Assembly: GCA_014905825.1 (NCBI GenBank)
Contig: JACGCN010000013.1
Coordinates: 1,302,001-1,366,000, forward strand
Reading direction: 5' to 3'
Origin: Lyophyllum atratum
Taxonomy: Eukaryota > Basidiomycota > Agaricomycetes > Agaricales > Lyophyllaceae
Length of the DNA stretch: 64,000 bases
In this document: positions 58,187 through 64,000 of the stretch, piece by piece
Layout: each line of letters starts with the position of its first letter
Position numbering within the stretch: position 1 is the stretch's first letter
Program-made: the position numbers and the translations under genes
The notes under the pieces: generated by a model
The model's database searches: none
What the model saw: only the letters and a program-made list of their open reading frames with translations
What the model was told of the DNA's origin: nothing

Positions 58187-59820
58187 ATGCCCATACGCTC
58201 CCCCTCACGATCCCGCGACTACACGCCCTACGAATTCACCGCAACAGCAGGGTTCGACTACAACTACGACCCATCCGGCAGCCGCACCCCCAACACCCCC
58301 TCCTTCGATCCCTACACAGACACTTACCCCTCCCCCCCCTCATCTTCGCCCATCCGCCACGCCCCTCACGACCTTTACCCACGTGACGACCGGCGACCAA
58401 GTCCACCCCCACCCCCCGCCGTCCCAACATCCCCCACCCCCGAATACATCTCCGAGTCCCAAAAACCCTCCACCCAACTCCCCACCCCATCCGCCGCCCG
58501 CAAACTCCTCATCCTCGACCTCAACGGCACCCTCGTCTACCGCTCCCCGCACACCCGCCGCCAGTTCCGCCCTCCCCGTCGGCCGCCACACAGCCACAAC
58601 AACAACAACAACCACAGCCGCCCCGAGTTCTCCCCATCCTCGCCGGCGTATGAAGACCCGGAGGCGCTGCGCCCCCTGCGCACGGTCCACGCACGGCCGT
58701 ATATGGCCTCGTTCAGGGGATACCTGTTCCACCCGCGCACGCGCGCGTGGCTGGACACGATGGTGTGGAGCTCTGCGCAGCCGCATAGCGTCGCCGATAT
58801 GGTGTCAAAGTGCTTCTCCACCCGGAGCGACGAGCTCGTGGCGGTATGGGCGCGCGACACGCTGGGGCTCGAGGAGAAGGACTACCGTGCGTTCACTGCC
58901 CATCTCCATCCAATTTGATAGAATTTACTGATAAGATACTAGATCGGAAGACACAAACGACGAAAGACCTCACAAGACCATGGGCCAAACTCTCCCTGAC
59001 CCCCTCCACCACCACCACACGGAGCGGAGAAACCCCCCAAGCCCACTCAGCCCACACGACCCTCCTGCTCGACGACTCCCCCCGCAAAGCGTACCTCCAG
59101 CCGTGGAACCACCTCTGCATCCGTGAATACTCCGGCGCCCTGCGTACCTCCGATCTCCAGGTCCGGCGGCGCGAGAGGGAGGTGGATTACACCGCGACCA
59201 CTACCACCGCCCTGACATACACGCACACCCTGACACACACGCACCTCGCCGAAGTCGGGCCAGATGACGCATCCACGCATAAAAAACGAAAACGGCAAAA
59301 ACCCAAAAAAGCCCTTTCCACCTCCTCCTTCCCCACCTCCCCCTCCTCCCTTCTCCCCGCCCTCCCCATCCCCATCCCCCTACCAAACGACCCCACCCTC
59401 TCAGCATCCACATCCACCACAGGCGAAGACACCGAGGCGGAGGACACGTACGACCCGACGCTCCTCGCAGTCATCGGCGTCCTAGAGCGCATCAAGTGGG
59501 AGGGGAACGTCGCGGGGTGGATGCGTGCGGGCGGGTTGAGGCCTCCTCCTCCTTCGGGTGGGAAGGGGCCACTTCCCCCTGGACCGGCTCAGGTGGGGGC
59601 GGGGGCGGGTGCGGGGGGCGAGGTGAAGCGGCGGCGGGTATCTGGTGAGCTGGGCGCCGGGGAGGAGGGATGGACAGGAGAGGGTGAGGAGGAGGTGGGG
59701 AGTATGGGGGACTCGGGACAGTGGTTCGAGGACCCAAGGACGCTGAGGCATTGGGTGAAGGCGGGGGTGAGGGCGTTGGAGACGCTTGGGGTTGAGGTTG
59801 TGCCTGGTGTGGAGGGGTGA
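58187..59820 (+). CDS. HAD-superfamily FCP1/NIF-like phosphatase-domain protein
   Basis: Two exons (58187-58886, 58943-59820) give 525 residues. The N-terminal 100 residues are Ser/Pro-rich. The HAD motif I is LLILDLNGTLVYRS (Asp at about 111; DLNGT instead of DxDxT). After an Asn/His/Pro insert the FCP1-homology core continues with RPYMASFRGYLFHPR, MVWSSAQPHSVADM (motif II Ser) and, in exon 2, LLDDSPRKAYLQPWNHLCI (motif III/IV DD). The second half is low-complexity with THTLTHTH, a basic KKRKRQKPKK signal, and a final helix around HWVKAGVRALETLGVEV. The family dephosphorylates Ser/Thr in partner proteins; the Asp-to-Asn change at the acid/base position may impair catalysis. Start ATG in context CCACCATGC. 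Confidence 0.85.
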
Positions 59821-60534
59821 GGTCCTTTTTTTTCTTTGGGGTGACGGGAGGGGGGGGGGGGTTGTATGACTAGGGAGGGGTTTGCTATGATACGGTGATA
59901 CGGTGATACTACTACTGCTACTAATACGCAGTCGGAGTGTTGCGCCGGACTGATAAGGATAATGTTCTGCACCTTTAGCAGGACGACACAAACCGACGTG
60001 GTCAATTTGGACACAGTGCGAGCGTGATATCGCGGCTTTCTTTCAAACCTTAACTTAGACCCTGACGATATCCTCCAAGTCATTTATCGCAGGCTTTAGC
60101 CTTGTTATGCTTACACCGACCCAACCGCAAAGCTGCATCATCTCCTCACACTCAAATCGCACCACAGCCTTTCCCCGCCCCCGGAGCTCCCGTAGCCTAT
60201 CGCCTGCTTGGCTGTTACTTGGTCTTAAGTACTTACAAGGGAGTGGATCAGGTTATAAGTATCGATGACTGCCCCCGGCCGGGTGATTTTACGGAACGGT
60301 AAGTTGGGACCTGCACGCTGAGCGATATTGCCGGAATCGTGAGTTATCTTGTCACGACCGCATGGCTTGACACTGTCATTTATTTCGTGTCGAAGTAGAT
60401 AATACAATTACATCTTTCTTTTGCTTCTCCAGATTCCTCCCCTGGCTGGTTCCCAAGTCCCCTACTTTTCTAATAAAAACAAAACAAGCCTTTTTTCTTT
60501 TTTGACAACGCTCCACTCCACTCTAACGTTAGGA
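59821..60534. other. Intergenic between convergent genes
   Basis: About 710 bp with a G-run (about 59851-59862) and a short GATACGGT tandem repeat (59888-59906). No gene recognised; the minus-strand frames opposite the preceding gene are shadows of its GC-rich codons. Confidence 0.55.
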
Positions 60535-63500
60535 TCAGGTCCTGCTCCACGCCGTAAGCGTCGACGCGAAACCGTTCCTGTTCCCGCTCTGGTTGACAAT
60601 ACCCTGGCCGTTCACACTGAGCTGGAACGTGCTCGCGACGGTCGAGAGGCTGAATATCGACACGCTCGACGTAGAGTCGATGTTCGCAATCTGTGTCTGG
60701 CAGCTGTACGTCTTCAAGCAGTCCTGGTTGTAGTTCTATTTATGGGGGTAGAGAGCAGTTGGTAAGGAGCGGAGGGTGGGGAGAGAGAAAAGGAAGGAGG
60801 ACGTACGGTGAAGAAGCTGTAGAGGCCGGCGCCGAAGACGATGATGTCGGTGGAGGTGGTGACGGTGAGGGCCCATGCGGAGGTGAGGCCCGCGGGGAAA
60901 TTGGGATCCTTGAAGGTTGGGTTTATAGAGAAGGGTCCGGGTGCGGCGGGGGTGGGCTGGTAGTAAGGCTGCGAGCGGGTGGGGTTAGTGGTGATAGCCG
61001 TCGAGACGAAGGGAGGCTTACGCTCTCAGTCTGGATGAGGCCCATGTAGTGGTTCTTGGCGTTGACGAGATTGTATTGGTAAAGTGCGTGATGTTCGGCT
61101 AAGGCACGAGTAAGGTAAGTTATCCGCCTGGTGATGATATGAGTGAAACGTACATCCTAAAAACAAGAAACGTCAGACGTCTAGCGGGAATAAAATATCG
61201 TATGATCAGACGTACCAGTTCCCACCATCCAGACTGGGCCAGCCGACTCGGAGAGGATACCCCGCCCAGAATAGATTGAGATCTGCGACTTGCCATCGCC
61301 GTCAAGGTCGTGATCAGCGAGCCATGCCCATATACCCTAATCACAACGAAACATTGAATAAATCAAACCAAGGCAAGACAGAAAGAGGCCAAACTTGCCT
61401 CGAGATACGCGGTAGAACCCGGGGTGAGATGCAGCGCGAGGAAGGCGGCGTAGCAGCGAGGAATTCCACCCGCACCGCTACTGGGACACTCCCCAGCCTC
61501 CAAGTTCGTGCCAGCAGCGCCTCCGAGCCTGTTCCACACGTACCGTCAGTAACGGCCTTGACAAGGTTAATGCATGCTATCGTACCTGATGTGGGTGTCC
61601 CAGGTACCCGCGCCACCTTGTACACCGTTAGGCTGCTTGACGTTCCATTCAAGAACAATGGCTCCCGGCGCTTAACAAGGCGGAAGGTCTTAGCGACGGG
61701 AGGAGATTTGGAAAAATGAAAGAGACGTACTCGAGCCAACGGTGGCGAAGATGATATCGGAGATCTCGAGGATGCCCTGAGAGTTGGGGTCACCGGCGCG
61801 GACGACGACTTGAGGGTTATCGGCGTCTTGGAACGCGCTACCGGATCCAGAGATGACGGACCAGGCCTCGCCAACAATTTGGGTGCCGGCAGGAATCGTA
61901 AGTGTGGATGTGACGATATATGTTCCAGCATCGAAGTAGATGATCTTGCATCCAGCGTACTGTATTGCGGACAAAAGTTAGTTGACAAACACATAAAAAT
62001 TATCATAAAGGTGCTTACCTTGGCGAAGATAGCCTTGAGAGCAGCGGTATCATCCGTGTGTCCGTCTCCCCTCGCACCGTTATCCCTGACGCTAACGAAC
62101 TGGCTGACAGCATACGCCGCATACTGCGGATGAGTCTTTCCGAAGATCTTGCCAGAGCTATCCAGGAGCGACGCCGGCTTAAAGGGGTTGGAGATATCGC
62201 CCTGAACGAAAGTAGCCGCGGAGTTCGTGCCTTTGAAGACGTTGCCTTGGCCCCAAGAAGCGATGGTCTTGGTGCCGCCAGCAAGGACGGTGGCACCACC
62301 GACGACGCCGACGGCGGTCTGGACGTTGTTGAGCTTGGCGTTGTTGAGGACGAGGGAACCGGCGAGTGCGCCGTTGCTAGGTACGGAGCTGCGGACGAAG
62401 ATGGGGGTGTTGTTGACGACTGCATCGATGATCGCCTCGGCACCAACGGTCTGAGTATCGAGTTAGCAATTTATTTCACTAGTATACACAAGTTCCTCAC
62501 CTGCGTACTCTCGGTGAGACCGCCAGTAAGAAGGTCGAAGCCGACCTAGGAATACGATGAGAATGATGCGAAGGAAAAGTGTCAACGGCATTTGCTAACC
62601 TGGCAGTCGTTGATGGTAATACCCTGGAAAGTCCAGCCTTTGACAGTCATTGAGTAAACGTTGTAATACAAAAGGGATCAACACACCCCAGTTCCAGTGA
62701 CTGTAGACGGCGGTTTGGGCGTTGTTGACAGTTACATTACGAACTGTGAACCTAGAGCAATGTTAACCCAAGGGCATACTTTGAATATCTTGCTGCGCTC
62801 ACTGTTGGCTTCCGACCCACATACCATACTTGCCTATTGCCCAGTGAGTTTCGCCGAAAGTTTGATCCAATCGCAAAGAATCTCACCTCCATTGAAGACA
62901 AGGTCGCCCATGAAACCTCCGCTGCCATTTTCCATCCAGATACCTAAATTCCGCATCAGCAAAACGCACTCTACCCCGACAGAATCGGAGACTTACCCTG
63001 GTGAGCAGTGTTGGCAGCGGTAGACATTTGGAAGACGATGTTCATCAACGACGTGGCTTGCGAGACTTGCCAATGAATACCAGTGCCTTGGTTATTATCG
63101 GCCGCGACCCTAGAATTAAGGCTTAAGCAACACAGCAAGAAGACGGAAAGGATCTACTCACCGTCGAACATCGATCACAAAGTTCCTAATCGATCGAAGG
63201 CTAGTGTTTGGGATAGGTAAGGCTGTAGACGGCAGCGTTGCGCATAACAAGGCGCTCACAAGTTGTTCTGGTTTACATAGTATTGGGCACCGCCGCCACC
63301 TGGAATGTAGGGGTCGGCATCTAGGGATCGGCGGGTAAGTTTTTATTGTACATTCAGTCAGCAAGCTGGGATGGGGCTTACCAATGACAGCCATTCCAGC
63401 GAAGCTGCTCGCGGCAAGAAGCGTAGGAGGGACTCTGGCGTCCCCGATGAGTTGGGTGAGATACAGAGCAACAATAGGCCGGGACACGAGGTAAGTTCTA

Positions 63501-64000
63501 CCACGACCCATATTAGTGGAAAACAGGCAAGCAGAGGGAGTGAACGGCTACCCTGAGGGAAAGAAGACAACAGCGGGGGTAAGGCTACGAGATGTGTGAA
63601 AATTGATAATGGTAAGCTCGTATGGCTAGCGATACGTACGTGGTCGACTCGCAGCCTCCTCCTCCACATCGGGTCCCCGAAGAGATAGCATTGCTGGAGA
63701 ATAGCTTATCAGCATCGAAGAATGACGTTTAGACAAAAGGTCTACTTGATGGCATCGGTATCGTCGGTGACACCATCACCTCTAGCACCGAAGTCCTAGC
63801 AAAATCAGGATCAGCAAGGCCTTCTCCTAAATGCAAGAATTTATATACCTTAACGTTTCTGAACACCTGGTAGCCGGCTGGGTTGGAGTGGTATGCCGAT
63901 ATACCTTGATGCCTGATAGACTGCATCCAGAACGGGTCTCCAGGAGCAGCAGTCCCAGCACCCAGAGGTGCCGAGCACGACGTCCCGAGGCCAGAGACAA
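60535..64000 (-). CDS. GH55 exo-beta-1,3-glucanase (5' end beyond window)
   Basis: A multi-exon gene in which nearly the whole protein is visible; only the signal peptide and first codons lie past 64000. It has the two tandem right-handed beta-helix domains of GH55, each opened by the same signature: DFGARGDGVTDDTDAI near 63745-63795 and DNGARGDGHTDDTAALKAI near 62030-62100. Further blocks: GTGIHWQVSQATSLMNIVFQ, TVRNVTVNNAQTAVYSHWNW, GWTFQGITINDCQVGFDLLT, ILEISDIIFATVGS, WNVKQPNGVQGGAGTWDTHI, GIWAWLADHDLDGDGKSQIS (catalytic-region acidic residues), NAKNHYMGLIQTESPYYQP and DIIVFGAGLYSFFTNYNQDC before the stop at 60535. These secreted enzymes release glucose from the non-reducing end of beta-1,3-glucan. 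At least ten short introns; no break seen. Confidence 0.93.

Noticed and set aside
59482..60083. Minus-strand Pro/Arg-rich frames opposite the HAD gene
   Set aside because: Shadows of its GC-rich low-complexity codons; no motif or start context.

Overview
The window looks like nuclear chromosomal DNA of a basidiomycete fungus, most likely a mushroom-forming Agaricomycete. Genes are split by many short introns (about 45-70 nt, GT...AG), lie on both strands, and include typical fungal families: GH71 and GH55 glucanases, an LPMO-like copper protein, a DMATS-type prenyltransferase, a septin, an RNA-silencing RdRP and an ACR3 arsenite pump. There are no operons, no CRISPR array and no prokaryotic signals.

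Layout. 1-8.1 kb: 5' part of a WDR48/UAF1-like WD40 gene (-), secreted GH71 alpha-1,3-glucanase (+), HNH-domain protein (+), small single-TM protein (+). 8.4-13.8 kb: a segmental duplication of a divergent two-gene module, made of a (GX3)n glycine-ladder gene (-) and a 133-residue gene (+). Copy 1 keeps the first gene and copy 2 keeps the second; copy 2 also carries a 498-bp hAT-type MITE. A decayed MFS transporter fragment lies between the copies. 14.1-19.1 kb: aromatic prenyltransferase (-) and LPMO-like secreted protein (-) with a 180-bp Tc1/mariner-type MITE in an intron. 19.9-23.5 kb: convergent DnaJ/DnaJ-X protein (+) and cytosolic tyrosyl-tRNA synthetase (-). 24.6-33.9 kb: two close sugar-transporter paralogues, head to head, flanking a dead DEAH-box (Prp43-like) helicase. 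34.2-37.9 kb: lineage-specific protein of unknown function (+) and ACR3 (+). 38.6-49.8 kb: three secreted proteins with DUF5648-like repeats, two of them Gly-rich and each with one frameshift, interspersed with a septin (+), a small putative mitochondrial protein (-) and a 5'-truncated LINE with poly(A) and target-site duplication. 50.4-58.0 kb: RNA-dependent RNA polymerase (+) surrounded by four minus-strand tRNA-like Pol III units, two of them in tandem. 58.2-64 kb: HAD/FCP1-like phosphatase-domain protein (+) and a GH55 beta-1,3-glucanase (-) running off the window.

The genes do not form one pathway. Themes are fungal cell-wall glucan turnover (GH71, GH55), secreted lineage-expanded proteins (DUF5648), nutrient and metal transport (two sugar porters, ACR3), RNA silencing (RdRP) and local gene duplication followed by decay. 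Exon boundaries were worked out by hand from reading-frame continuity and GT/AG sites; where uncertain this is stated.
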